This document shows, one piece after another, positions 49,802 through 59,173 of a stretch of 64,000 nt of DNA. The stretch is from positions 1,674,001-1,738,000 of the forward strand of contig JAIUPT010000020.1 of the NCBI GenBank assembly GCA_022315425.1. Reading direction: 5' to 3'. Source of the DNA: Pseudevernia furfuracea (taxonomy: Eukaryota; Ascomycota; Lecanoromycetes; Lecanorales; Parmeliaceae). The notes below the pieces were generated by a model. That model did no database searches, had not been told where the DNA came from, and saw nothing but the letters and a program-made list of their open reading frames with translations. Both the position numbers and the translations under genes were made by a program. Numbering within the stretch: position 1 is the stretch's first letter; each line of letters begins with the position of its first letter.

Positions 49802-50617
49802 ATGCATAACCCCATATCTCCGACCAGATATCTTTCACCAAAACGCAAGCGAGGCGACGAAGATTCACTACTCGCTGATGCTCCATCTCCCTCTCGTCTA
49901 AGAACTACCAATCTACCAACAAGGCCTCTCCTCGAGCAAGAAAACTCAAACGAGGGCAGCCCTCGAACAAACGTCGCCGGGCATCTACAAAACCTGGACT
50001 TGCGGGAACATAGCCCGATCCCAAAATTGGATTTTGGTATGCCTATTGAACCTCGAATCAGTGGCTCGGAGACTGGTCTTCAATCGGGCGGTTTCAATCC
50101 AAATATCATCCTTCCGAACCAGACATACAACGCTCCGATCACCCCACCACCAAGTTCCAATGCCCCCCTTACAACATGGGCGCCATCTGGAATACAAGAT
50201 AAGCCCTCAGTAATGCCTCTCGAGATTCCAGAAACCCCTCGATTACGCCCCGTATCCTCGCCCACACCTCCCCTATCAGCGAAAAAGTCAAGCTCGTCTC
50301 CTCCTCTGTCTCCAGCGCTTTGGTGGCACGACGAAGAAATCACGGGTCACAACCCCAATGATCCCACCGATGATGGCTACGGTATCAACGGCGTTGGATT
50401 CCTGCCTACGCCAGCAATAGCGAATGCTCGAGCGGAACGGCGAAAGAAGCAGGTTGCAGAATGGAAAAATAGAGAAGCGAGGGAGGCGAGGCAAAAGAGG
50501 GGCGACAGGCGGAGGAGGAGAGACCTGGAATCTGGATCCTCAGGCAATGGGACTAATCATGGGAACACCGGCGTGAGGGCGAATGAGAGTAGGAAGGTCC
50601 GCTTTCTGGAAATCTAG
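49802..50617 (+). CDS. Hypothetical disordered protein
   Basis: This is a single exon of 271 aa. The N-terminus (SPTRYLSPKRKRGDED) has a nuclear-localisation-like basic cluster. The middle is rich in Pro and Ser with repeated SP/TP sites (possible kinase targets). The central segment ALWWHDEEITGHNPNDPTDDGYGINGVGFLPTP-like block (~residues 172-205) is the least biased part and looks conserved. The end is a basic coiled stretch (AERRKKQVAEWKNREAREARQKRG). No catalytic motif is present. By its ends I would guess a nuclear or chromatin-related role, but this is not established. Confidence 0.75.
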   Translation: MHNPISPTRYLSPKRKRGDEDSLLADAPSPSRLRTTNLPTRPLLEQENSNEGSPRTNVAGHLQNLDLREHSPIPKLDFGMPIEPRISGSETGLQSGGFNPNIILPNQTYNAPITPPPSSNAPLTTWAPSGIQDKPSVMPLEIPETPRLRPVSSPTPPLSAKKSSSSPPLSPALWWHDEEITGHNPNDPTDDGYGINGVGFLPTPAIANARAERRKKQVAEWKNREAREARQKRGDRRRRRDLESGSSGNGTNHGNTGVRANESRKVRFLEI

Positions 50618-51105
50618 GCACAGGATCAGGCGTTATCGAGGTTCAGGCACTAGCTATGGAGGGCCTAGGGTTGGCACACCCAATTGGATCACAGGAAACT
50701 TTATGTGACAAATGACAGCGATGGCGTACAGCTGGAAGATTACTATCGTCAACACTCGTGCATGGGATTTAGGGATTGAGGGGTTGTATCGGCTCATACG
50801 ATTGTACATATTTGCAGTTCATGCACAAACTTGTAATTATGTGAGACTCTAGGGCCCTAAAAAGTGGAAATATCCCTCAAATTACATACAAGATCGATTA
50901 TGTATAGTAAGTAAAGCCTCATTGCAGTATATTCTTAGATGAGGTTACTCTAAAGTCCGAAATATTGCCGGAGTTAGGGTTAGGGCTACGACTTGTCGAA
51001 GAGAAAGGAAGCCTCAAGCACACCATAGTTCTTGAAACTCCGAGAAGCCATCCAGTCCACCGTACCTAAGATCTTCAGCCGAAGGACCCATTGTCTCTAC
51101 TGGCC
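50618..51105. other. Intergenic
   Basis: This 488 bp lies between the hypothetical gene and the QPRT gene. I see nothing coding in it. Confidence 0.5.
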
Positions 51106-52077
51106 ATGGCCTCCAACCATGGAAGCGTAGCGCACCTCCTGCCACAAACATATAAATGTATGGTGTCCGCTTGGCTAGAAGAGGACTGTCCCAGCTTCGA
51201 TTACGGCGGATTTGTCGTGGGGGAGTCCATGGCTGAGGCAAAGCTGTTGGGGAAGAGTCCGGGAATGGTAGCTGGGGTGCCCTTCTTCGATGAGGTCTTC
51301 AGACAGCTGGATTGCACGTATTACCTCCTACCATTTCCTACCATTGACTTCACACAGTTCTTGTTTCTTATCGAGTACTCTTCAGGTACCAGAAGCTAAG
51401 CCAGCGATGTCAGTGTAGAATGGCACATAAGTGAAGGCCGCTCCTTCACCCCAATCAGCCACTGTGCAACAGTTCGCGGTCCGGTGCGGAAGATCCTTCT
51501 CGGAGAGAGAGTAGCCCTCAATACCCTCGCGAGGTGCTCAGGTATAGCCACGAAGTCTGCCCGCATGCTTTCCCTCGTCCGCAACGCAGGCTACTCCAAT
51601 ATACTGGCCGGCACCCGTAAGACCACCCCAGGGTTTCGCCTAGTCGAGAAGTATGGTATGCTCGCTGGTGGTTGTGATCCTCACCGCATTGACCTCAGCG
51701 CTATGACTATGCTCAAAGACAACCATGTAGTAGCTGCTGGTAGCATCACCCGTGCCGTCAAGGCCGCACAAGCTGCTGGAGGCTTCGCCATCAAAGTAGA
51801 GGTGGAGTGCCAGAGTGAGGCAGAAGCCGACGAGGCTGTAGCAGCTGGTGCTGATGTGGTCATGCTTGACAACTTCACAGGGGAAGGAGTGAAGGTAGCC
51901 GCGAGGAGCCTTAAGGAGAGGTGGAAAGGGAGGAGAGAGTTCCTGGTTGAAGTCAGCGGTGGCTTGACAGAGGCTAACGTTGCAGAATTTACTTGCAACG
52001 ATGTGGACGTGATAAGTACCAGCAGTATTCACCAGGGTGTGCCGCATGTGGACTTCTCGCTAAAGATTGTTCAATGA
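51106..52077 (+). CDS. BNA6: Quinolinate phosphoribosyltransferase (decarboxylating)
   Basis: Exons are 51106-51317 and 51414-52077, giving 291 aa. The 96 nt intron joins FRQLDC to TVEWHISEG in frame. It forms nicotinate mononucleotide, CO2 and pyrophosphate from quinolinate and PRPP, the step that links tryptophan breakdown to NAD. Family residues seen: VRKILLGERVALNTLARCSGIAT-like core, TRKTTPGFR, the substrate-binding HRIDLSAMTMLKDNH, KVEVECQS and VMLDN. Length and order fit nadC/QPRT enzymes. This is the last intact host gene before the repeat-rich part of the window. Confidence 0.95.
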
Positions 52078-54159
52078 GGACAGCTCATGGAGGGAAAGTC
52101 TCCGACCAAAGTCTCAGTGCAGAAAATCATCTTCAAATCAAGGCCTCTCATCGCTGGCGATAAGCTGGTGTGAACGCTCGTTGCATTGTTCTGCTATTAA
52201 GGACTGAACGGGCTAGGTAAATTGCCGATCTCTGTAGGAGGTACATCTCTTGAATGTGACTCTGCTTGCCTCGACATATGTCTCGAGAGTTCAACCCGAT
52301 GTGGTTCTCGTTTTTTCTTTTTTCTTTTCGTATTGCTAGGCATGGTAATACTGTCTAGAGTCATCATCGGTCAACAGTCTCGAAGCCAGCTACCATTTGT
52401 ATGAGTTAGTCGAGATCTAGGCATTATTTGAGATAGATACGTACGTGAACTGCTAACGTGCACCAGTCTTCGGGAAGCAGCTGTTCACAGCTTCGCAACA
52501 CATAGCATAGAACTACGCCATCAAGTACGAGAGCTCCAGCTGCAGTTGCCAGAAAGAACACGGCTCGTCGTCTGATCCGCTGGAGTGTTGGACAAGAGCA
52601 ATGAACACCGAAATCGGATTTAGCCTCCTGTTGCTGTCCACACAGCTGCGTATGACGTCTTCTCTCCATCGCTGTATCAAAGATTGAGGTAAAGGAAGAC
52701 TAGCCGCACATGTGGGGAGACTATTACGAAGGGCTGGCAGGGTGACATGGAAGCATCTTGGTCGTTCGAGCTTTGCGACGACCTCGCTGCACCCTGCAAC
52801 GAGCTCTACGAGAATAGAGAATGGGAGAAGTTGTTATCTCTGTTGAGTGATTGGTTATAGCGAAACGGCAGTTGGGATCCTTCGGAAGTGGAGTCAGTTC
52901 AAGCCATGACCGGGGAGCTCGGCCATCCGCCTCGATGCAAGCTTACATCTGCAGCTTCAGGATAACCTCCTCCATCACCGTCTACGTGGCAAAGCTCATG
53001 CCAACTGCAATGGCCACATGTCTCTACGATCGACATTGAAGACACCTCGATCACGGCTCTCAGCGGATTCGTTCCTGTGCACGACCATATGGGAAGACAG
53101 CTTAGCGTCAACCCCCCACATTAGGTTGAACACACGTCGTCCTCGAAAGAGCGATAGGATAATCTTACCTTCTCAAGTCAACGGCAGTGCCGAAATCGTA
53201 GGCCAGGTGCACACCGCTATTGATTTCTGGACGCAGCCCCGGCGCCGGAGATGAGCTCATGCGGGCATAGTGCAAGACGAAACTTCGACTAGCCACAAGA
53301 AGACGTTTGGTTGTGGCCACCTTGAACCCCCTAAGGCTATGAGGAGGCCTCGAGAGGCCTGTGCAGCCCGCATCTAGTCCAGACAGTCGAACCTAATGAC
53401 TCGAGATTGGTCTTTTGGTTGCCAATGACTCGCCTTGCTCGCACATAAGTGGCCTCTGCATCAACGGACGGCACCGTCTGCATGGTTTTGACCTGACCAA
53501 ATCCCTCATATACCTTGCTGACCAACCATATCGACACGATCAGGGTATGATCTTCACTCTCCAGAAGCTTCGAGACCTAGCTCGTCCGTCTTGTGCCGTG
53601 CTGAACGGGGGAATCCGAACCTACTCACCGCCTGCGAGACGTTTTAGATTAGAAAGAAGGCCAGAGCGACTGCATGATGCATCTTTCTTATCAGAGGCCC
53701 ATTACTATACTATCGAAGGCACAGCTCCTACGTCTGCAGCCTACCATCAATGCCCCGACTAAGATTTCCGGTCCTCCTCGCCACCCAACGAACCGCACTG
53801 TCTAGAAGATTCGAAAGATTTCGTACGAAACCCATGCATACAGTGATCCTACGGTATGATGGTTTGCGCAGCCGTTTCGTTACTATGCGCTCTACAGACA
53901 GAAGGGGCAGCTGGCTATCAGAAGTGTGATTCTACAATGATGCACTAGTGCATCGGAAGTGGGGCATGAACATTCAGCTCGCTTGCGAAAAGGGAGTTGA
54001 AGGTGCAGCAGAGGAGATGATGCTTTTGGACGCGGCAGCTCGAAGTCAGAATTCACGGGGTAGGGTTCTCCTCCAGGGAGTCTTGATTGTGACGGTCGCA
54101 CTGAGCTTGAGGAAAGGATGGGAGGGCTTGAGCCTGATGAATCCATCTACTCGTAAGTC
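52078..54159. other. Gene-poor region, possible degraded coding fragments
   Basis: I can support no gene here. Several frames of 60-115 codons lie close together on both strands (for example 53,415-53,762 +, and 52,424-52,669 - with one hydrophobic stretch), but none matches a family I know. I could not link them by splice sites. They may be remains of an inactivated gene. Confidence 0.4.
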
Positions 54160-54191
54160 CACATATATATGTATATATATATATATATATA
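54160..54191. repeat. (TA)n microsatellite
   Basis: An alternating AT run with a single G interruption. Confidence 0.9.
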
Positions 54192-54297
54192 GAAGCATAT
54201 CGATATCAACTCGGATCTCGCTATATCCATCGGTATAAAAGGGGCAGCGTCGCATGCGCTCTCCTAACAAAGCCTAGCAGAAGGCCAGACAGAGCCC

Positions 54298-54323
54298 GAT
54301 GATGATGATGATGATGATGATGA
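54298..54323. repeat. (GAT)n microsatellite
   Basis: About eight to nine perfect GAT units. Confidence 0.9.
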
Positions 54324-54541
54324 TTAATTCATTCGCAACTGTAAAAGACATGCTTTGTTAATCGAGTACAGCACTGGCTCCAGACATTCAGTCCCAAAGA
54401 TGGTTTCGATCACCAAGGGATGATAGGTAGAGTACCTTACCTACTTAGGGTTTAGCCACCGGGCACTTTGCCCCCGAGCTCGGGGCCTGTGAAAACTCCG
54501 ATTTTCCATCGGATAGGGGGTTCCGCGCGCTCTAGAGTACT

Positions 54542-54587
54542 GACTCTCTCTCTCTCTCGCTCTCTCGCTCTCTCGCTCTCTCTCTCG
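54542..54587. repeat. (CT)n / CTCTCG microsatellite
   Basis: CT units with regularly placed CG variants (TCTCTCGC). Confidence 0.9.
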
Positions 54588-54674
54588 GGGAAAAAAGCCT
54601 TGCCCCCGATCGATCTGTTGATTCGCCACCGATGCAGTGGAGTTAGGACGCCACCCCGAGATAAATTTCCGAGT

Positions 54675-54699
54675 TTGTGTGTGTGTGTGTGTGTGTGTA
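54675..54699. repeat. (TG)n microsatellite
   Basis: Twelve GT units on the + strand. Confidence 0.9.
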
Positions 54700-54731
54700 T
54701 GGGGAGATTAGGACGATAGTTGGATTAGGGA

Positions 54732-54766
54732 TTGATGGTGATGGTGATGGTGATGGCGATGGTGAG
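54732..54766. repeat. (GATGGT)n microsatellite
   Basis: About five TGATGG hexamers, the last two altered. Confidence 0.85.
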
Positions 54767-54837
54767 GGCATGAATTTTGGGGGGGGGCCACCAGGGGGAA
54801 GGGGGCCTTGGAGGTTCCTGGCGAGGTTTGGAGAGGT

Positions 54838-54858
54838 TGATTGATTGATTGATTGATT
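54838..54858. repeat. (TGAT)n microsatellite, possible LINE tail
   Basis: Five TGAT units border a ~100 bp non-AT-rich block. In the minus direction this block ends in TAATCAATCAATCAA, as a LINE 3' tail would. See the corresponding finding. Confidence 0.75.
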
Positions 54859-55320
54859 AAGTCATATCGGACACCATACGGGGCTTGCCCCGCAGAGGGC
54901 TTTACAGACGTCTAATGGCCCAGCCGGATGTATCTACCCCCGAGAGTTTCACCCTCAAGATGGATTACTACTCTATCTAAAACCTGCTCTTTTAGGGCAT
55001 CTTGCCCTCACATAATGATAATAAAAGCTCTCGTACCTCGCTACGTGATTAGTGATCCCTCAGTGCTCGTGATCCCTTAATATCAAAATAAGACGTCATG
55101 AAAGAAAGTACAGTACAAAGTTATTCTCAGAGCTTGAGACCTCTGAGTGTGACGTCAAAATGTAATAATTATCTATAAGGGTCTTCAGCTTGACTGAAGC
55201 TCTCAAGAATGTTCTCTTGATATTCTTTCTCTAACATTATCGAAAACGATCTTTACGATCTAAAGACTAATGTCTTCTTTCTGAGAATGTTCTTTTTAAA
55301 CTTTCGTCTAAGCTTGATCT
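54859..55320. other. Non-coding transition into the AT-rich region
   Basis: Moderate GC at the left gives way to AT-rich DNA with repeated TTCTC/CTTAA words from about 55,040. No gene is supported. Confidence 0.5.
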
Positions 55321-55827
55321 TACGCTGCGCAATGGGGCGGGGTGGGGCGGGGTTTTGGGTGCCGCACCCCGCCCCGGCGCTGGGGCGGGTTTTGGTTGGG
55401 GCGGGGCGGGGCGGGGTGGGGCGGTTTATTTTGAGCGGGGTAACGGGGTTACCCCGTTACCCCGGTGGACCCTGAATACCCCTGGGCGACCCACCTAAAA
55501 GTTTGATATTGCGCATCGAAATAGGGCAACATTGAACGCAAAATACAATACTCTAATTGAAATTAGAATACGAAGCATGGTTGCTTAGAAAGATGATTAG
55601 AAAGACAGACGGGGTAATGTTTAGTGGGCCGTTACGGGGGCAACGGCCCCGGGCTAACCTAATTAAGAGGCTTGGCGGGGTAACGGGGTAACCCCGAATA
55701 AACCGGCGCTGGGGCGGGGTGGGGTGGGGTTTCCAGGACATTCGAAAACCCGCCCCGGTATCTCACCCCGAACCCGACCCAACGCGAAACCCCGTCGGGG
55801 CGCCCCCCCCCGTTGCGCAGCGTACAG
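55321..55827. mobile_element. GC-rich hAT-like MITE
   Basis: This 507 bp element is unlike its surroundings, being strongly GC-rich. It begins TACGCTGCGCAATGGGG and ends with the inverted counterpart (CCCCGTTGCGCAGCGTA, then CAG), giving terminal inverted repeats of about 12-17 bp. The sequence TTGATCT occurs directly before it (55,314-55,320) and directly after it (55,828-55,834), a likely target-site duplication of 7 (8 with one mismatch) bp. The interior is built of GGGGCGGGG/CCCCGCCCC and CCCGAACCCGACCC words, as in subterminal repeats of many hAT-type MITEs, and has several self-complementary blocks (for example around 55,436-55,465). It has no coding capacity, so it would need a transposase from elsewhere. 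Confidence 0.75.
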
Positions 55828-55834
55828 TTGATCT

Positions 55835-57183
55835 CAATTCTTTTAATTCTTCTCGCGAGCTTTCTCTCGAGCTTTTTAAACTACTTTTTAAACTTTCTCT
55901 TAAGTTTTCTTCGAGGAAAATAATGCTTATAAACTAAAGATGAATTCTCTAGTCTTTGTTATCTTCGCTAAATACTCTTCTTAATATCATTATTCGCTTT
56001 TTCGAAAAGATTTAAAGATAAACAATTATATACTCTAAAATCTAACGTCGTCTTTCAGTACTCTAGACTTATCGTTTAAAAATATCTAATCGATTCATTT
56101 AATAATATAATCGATATCGATATAACGTAATAAGCTATCTTAGTATACGTCTTTTATAATAATTAATATCATATTAACGTATTCGCATCGAATAAAAATA
56201 ATAAGACGTTCGTTCATATAGTAAAATAGAGTGATTATTTATATTAATGTTATTAAAAGACTTAATAGCTTCACTAACTTTGTGAGATTGTATTCTTTTA
56301 TAAATTCGTCGTATATAAATAAATATTAATTCGTTTATAAATAATTTTTTATAAATTTTACGACGTAATATCTTCGTCTATATACGAGATATTTAAAGTT
56401 TATTAATAAGTTTAGAATTACGAAGTAGTTGTTATTTCTAGAGATATCGTTTTATAATTACTTTAGAGAGTCGCAGTAATATCTCGTTAACATCTTTTTT
56501 TATATTAATGTTTACACGAATACGATCTATCGATAATAAATATTATTCTCTTCTAGATACGTTCTCGTTCGTAATTTATTAATAAAAAACTCTATTTAGT
56601 TCTCGACGACGTTCTTAAATAATATATTAAGAATTAAAAGTAGAGTCGATAAAGAATATTCGAGTTAATGAATAAGATATTAAGTACAAGATATGAGATG
56701 AGATGAATTGAGAATAAGATTAATAGAGATATTTAAATAGTGCTCTTCGATATTCTGACTCTGTATTTATAAAAAAAATATAAGCGAGTGATTTGATGAT
56801 CTAGCGACTTAACGAACGAAATATTTTATTTATTTGTTTTGACTATCGCGTCGCGTCGTTCGTTTATTTGTTTATCTTTCTTCGAAACGCGTCTTTTTAC
56901 TTATAAGACTTTTAATTTATTAAAAGTCTTAAGAGTGATACTAAAATAATTTTTAATCGCTTATATTATTAAGATCTTTAAGATTTCGAACTTCAAAGTC
57001 TTTAGATTCTTCGAGATCTTCAGAGTCTTCGCTTATATTATTAAGATTTTTAAGATTTTCGAGATCTCTAGATTCTTCGCTCATATCGTTAAGATCTTTA
57101 AAATTTTCGAAATCTTTAAGTTCTTTAAAATTCTTAGAGACTTCGAAGTCTTTTATATTCTCGAAGATAATATTCTCTATATT
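55835..57183. other. AT-rich, RIP-like degenerate sequence
   Basis: This is very AT-rich, TpA-rich DNA with no intact frame. A short minus-strand frame (56,953-57,189) has repeated Glu/Asp/Leu/Asn units and is probably decayed repeat sequence. I could not assign the element of origin. Confidence 0.55.
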
Positions 57184-57351
57184 TGTCATGGTTTCAGACC
57201 AGCCCTACTAGCTCAGCCCTACTCGACTAGTGACCTTGACGCATCATGATATCTTCAGCATTTCACTGTACATAGATATCTTTATACTTGATATTCTATT
57301 TATTCTAGAACACATCATATATCACTCCGATATCACGTCTAGACTCTGACA
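57184..57351 (+). repeat. Left LTR (168 bp)
   Basis: TGTCATGGTTTCAGACC ... GACTCTGACA. It aligns with the right LTR without gaps. Confidence 0.88.
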
Positions 57352-57607
57352 TAATATCAAGTATTCAATTCTAGTCTGAGTATGCTATTATTAACTGTTG
57401 CTCACCTGCTTACCTACCTATCTACTTAACATCATAGCGGAGATATCTCAAAGAAATATCACTTGTTTGTCTGAGATTATTCGACTATCTCTCGCCTATT
57501 CTATCTGTCTACCTGCAGAGATATTTTGACTATCTCGTGTCTATTTTATCTACCTCTTTCGATGTTGACTCTACGAAGCACTGCAACAACACTCTATCTG
57601 ACAACGA

Positions 57608-58626
57608 CGTGAGTCTGCGACAATGACATGTGTCTAGAATAAAGACATCAGAAAAATACCGATATTGACCTCGCGGGGACGTTGAACAATATCACAGAAG
57701 AATATCAATGTTGATCAACGAGACACGAAAACAACATCGACGAAACGTGAGTTTGCGACAACGATATGTGTCTAGAACGACATTAGAAGAATATCGATGT
57801 TGATTAATGAGACACGAAAATAACATCGACGGACGTGAGCCTGCGACAATGATATATGTCTAGTACAAAGATATCAGAAAGATATCGATATTGACCCTGC
57901 GAGGACGTTGAACAATATCACAGAAGAATATCGATGTTGATCAACGAGGCACGAAAACAACATCGACGAAACGTGAGTCTGCGATAATGACATGTGTCTA
58001 GAACGACATCAGAAGAATATCGATGTTGGTCAACGAGGCACGAAAACAACATCGACGAACGTGAGTCTGCGACAATGACATGTGTCTAATATAAAGACAT
58101 CAGAAAGATATCGATATTGACCCTGCGAGGACGTTGAACAATATCATAAAAGAATATCGATGTTGATCAACGAGACACGTGTCAGGACCAGTACAGAGTC
58201 AAGTCATGTAGGTGTATTGAATAAGACAACTAGATATAGGACAACTATGTACTGGGAGGGAGGCCATATATGTATGGCGGAGTGAACCTGCCAAGACACG
58301 CTAAGCCTAAAAGGGAAGTGTCAAAGGAAGGCTGTGTCAAAGGGATGCAGGGACGCCGGGATGCGGGGTACGCTCGTAACGAAACACGAAAATAACATCG
58401 ACGGAACGTGAGTCTGCGATAATGATATGTGTCTAGAACGACATCAGAAGAATATCGATGTTGGTTAATGAGACACGAAAATAACATCGACGGACGTGAG
58501 TCTGTGATAATGACATATGTCTAGAATAACGACATTAGAAAGATATCGATGTTGATCAAGGAGACACGAAAACAACATCGACGAACGTGAGTCTGCGATA
58601 ATGACATGAGACGTGAGTCTGTGACA
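57608..58626. repeat. Alternating 138 + 88 bp tandem repeat
   Basis: The word CGTGAGTCTGCGA (with variants) recurs at 57,608, 57,746, 57,834, 57,972, 58,060, 58,407, 58,495 and 58,586. Spacings are 138, 88, 138, 88, then 347 (138 plus a 201 bp insertion, within a few bases), 88 and 91. The unit is therefore a 226 bp dimer of a long and a short monomer. The long monomer has an extra ~50 bp containing GAGGACGTTGAACAATATC. Each monomer holds an inverted repeat, TCGATGTTG ... CAACATCGA, with about 20 bases between arms. Confidence 0.88.
58180..58380. mobile_element. 201 bp insertion inside the tandem repeat
   Basis: This block starts TGTCAGGACCAG and ends GCTCGTAAC. It is absent from the other repeat units and is richer in GC than they are. 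It is flanked by GAGACACG and GAAACACG, which occur only once in the uninterrupted units, so an 8 bp target duplication (with one G to A change) is likely. The TGT start suggests a solo LTR of another family, but its end is not the expected CA. No coding content is present. Confidence 0.7.
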
Positions 58627-58992
58627 ATGGCATTTGAAAAGAGAAAGTCTTTGAAGAAAAGCTCTTTAGTTTGATCTAGTCATAGAAGATGAGAAGGATT
58701 CGATCTCTTTATTAAGCATGTCGACACGCGGAGTCACGTGACGCTAAGCCGCATTGCGCTAGCCCATTCGAAATCAGCATGCGATTCGAACATTGCGTTT
58801 TTAAAAGATTTGAGCCTTTCAGAAAATGCGTTAAGACTCGATTTTCCACCATGACAAAACACGTTTCGAGTTATTATTTCTTCATTTCTTCACCGATTCT
58901 CTTCATTTGAGAATCTCTGCGATCGTATAACGTTATGCTCGCGACGAAACGTTATCGACGGGAGACTAGTTATGAGAACATGGCGATGTTTT

Positions 58993-59005
58993 GAGAAGAG
59001 GATAA
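58993..59005 (+). promoter_or_regulatory. Probable polypurine tract
   Basis: A purine-rich run immediately upstream of the right LTR, in the position of a plus-strand primer. Confidence 0.6.
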
Positions 59006-59173
59006 TGTCATGATTTCAGACCAGCCCTACTAGCTCAGCCCTACCCGGCTAGTAACCTTGACGTATCATGATACCTTCAGCATTTCACTGTACATAGACA
59101 CCTTTATACTTGATATTCTATTTATTCTAGAACACATCATATATCACTTCGATATCACGTCTAGATTCTAACA
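59006..59173 (+). repeat. Right LTR (168 bp)
   Basis: TGTCATGATTTCAGACC ... GATTCTAACA. Compared with the left copy all changes are C/T or G/A. Confidence 0.88.

Larger units (their letters stand above)
57184..59173. mobile_element. Non-autonomous LTR retrotransposon with tandem-repeat interior
   Basis: Two direct repeats of 168 bp (57,184-57,351 and 59,006-59,173) both start TGTCATG and end with CA, as LTRs do. By hand count they differ at about 11 positions, all transitions. A purine-rich tract GAGAAGAGGATAA directly precedes the right LTR and fits a polypurine tract, which puts transcription on the + strand. The 1.65 kb interior has no open frame of note and no gag/pol similarity. Much of it is a tandem repeat described separately. 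I see no clear tRNA primer site and no target duplication. This fits a TRIM/LARD-type element that depends on another element's enzymes. Confidence 0.85.

Noticed and set aside
56953..57189. Glu/Asp/Leu-rich minus-strand frame
   Set aside because: It is internally repetitive, lies in RIP-like DNA and has no family match.
57608..58626. CRISPR-like array of spaced repeats
   Set aside because: Units are 88-138 bp and continuous, with no unique spacers, and the host is eukaryotic. It is a tandem repeat inside an LTR element.
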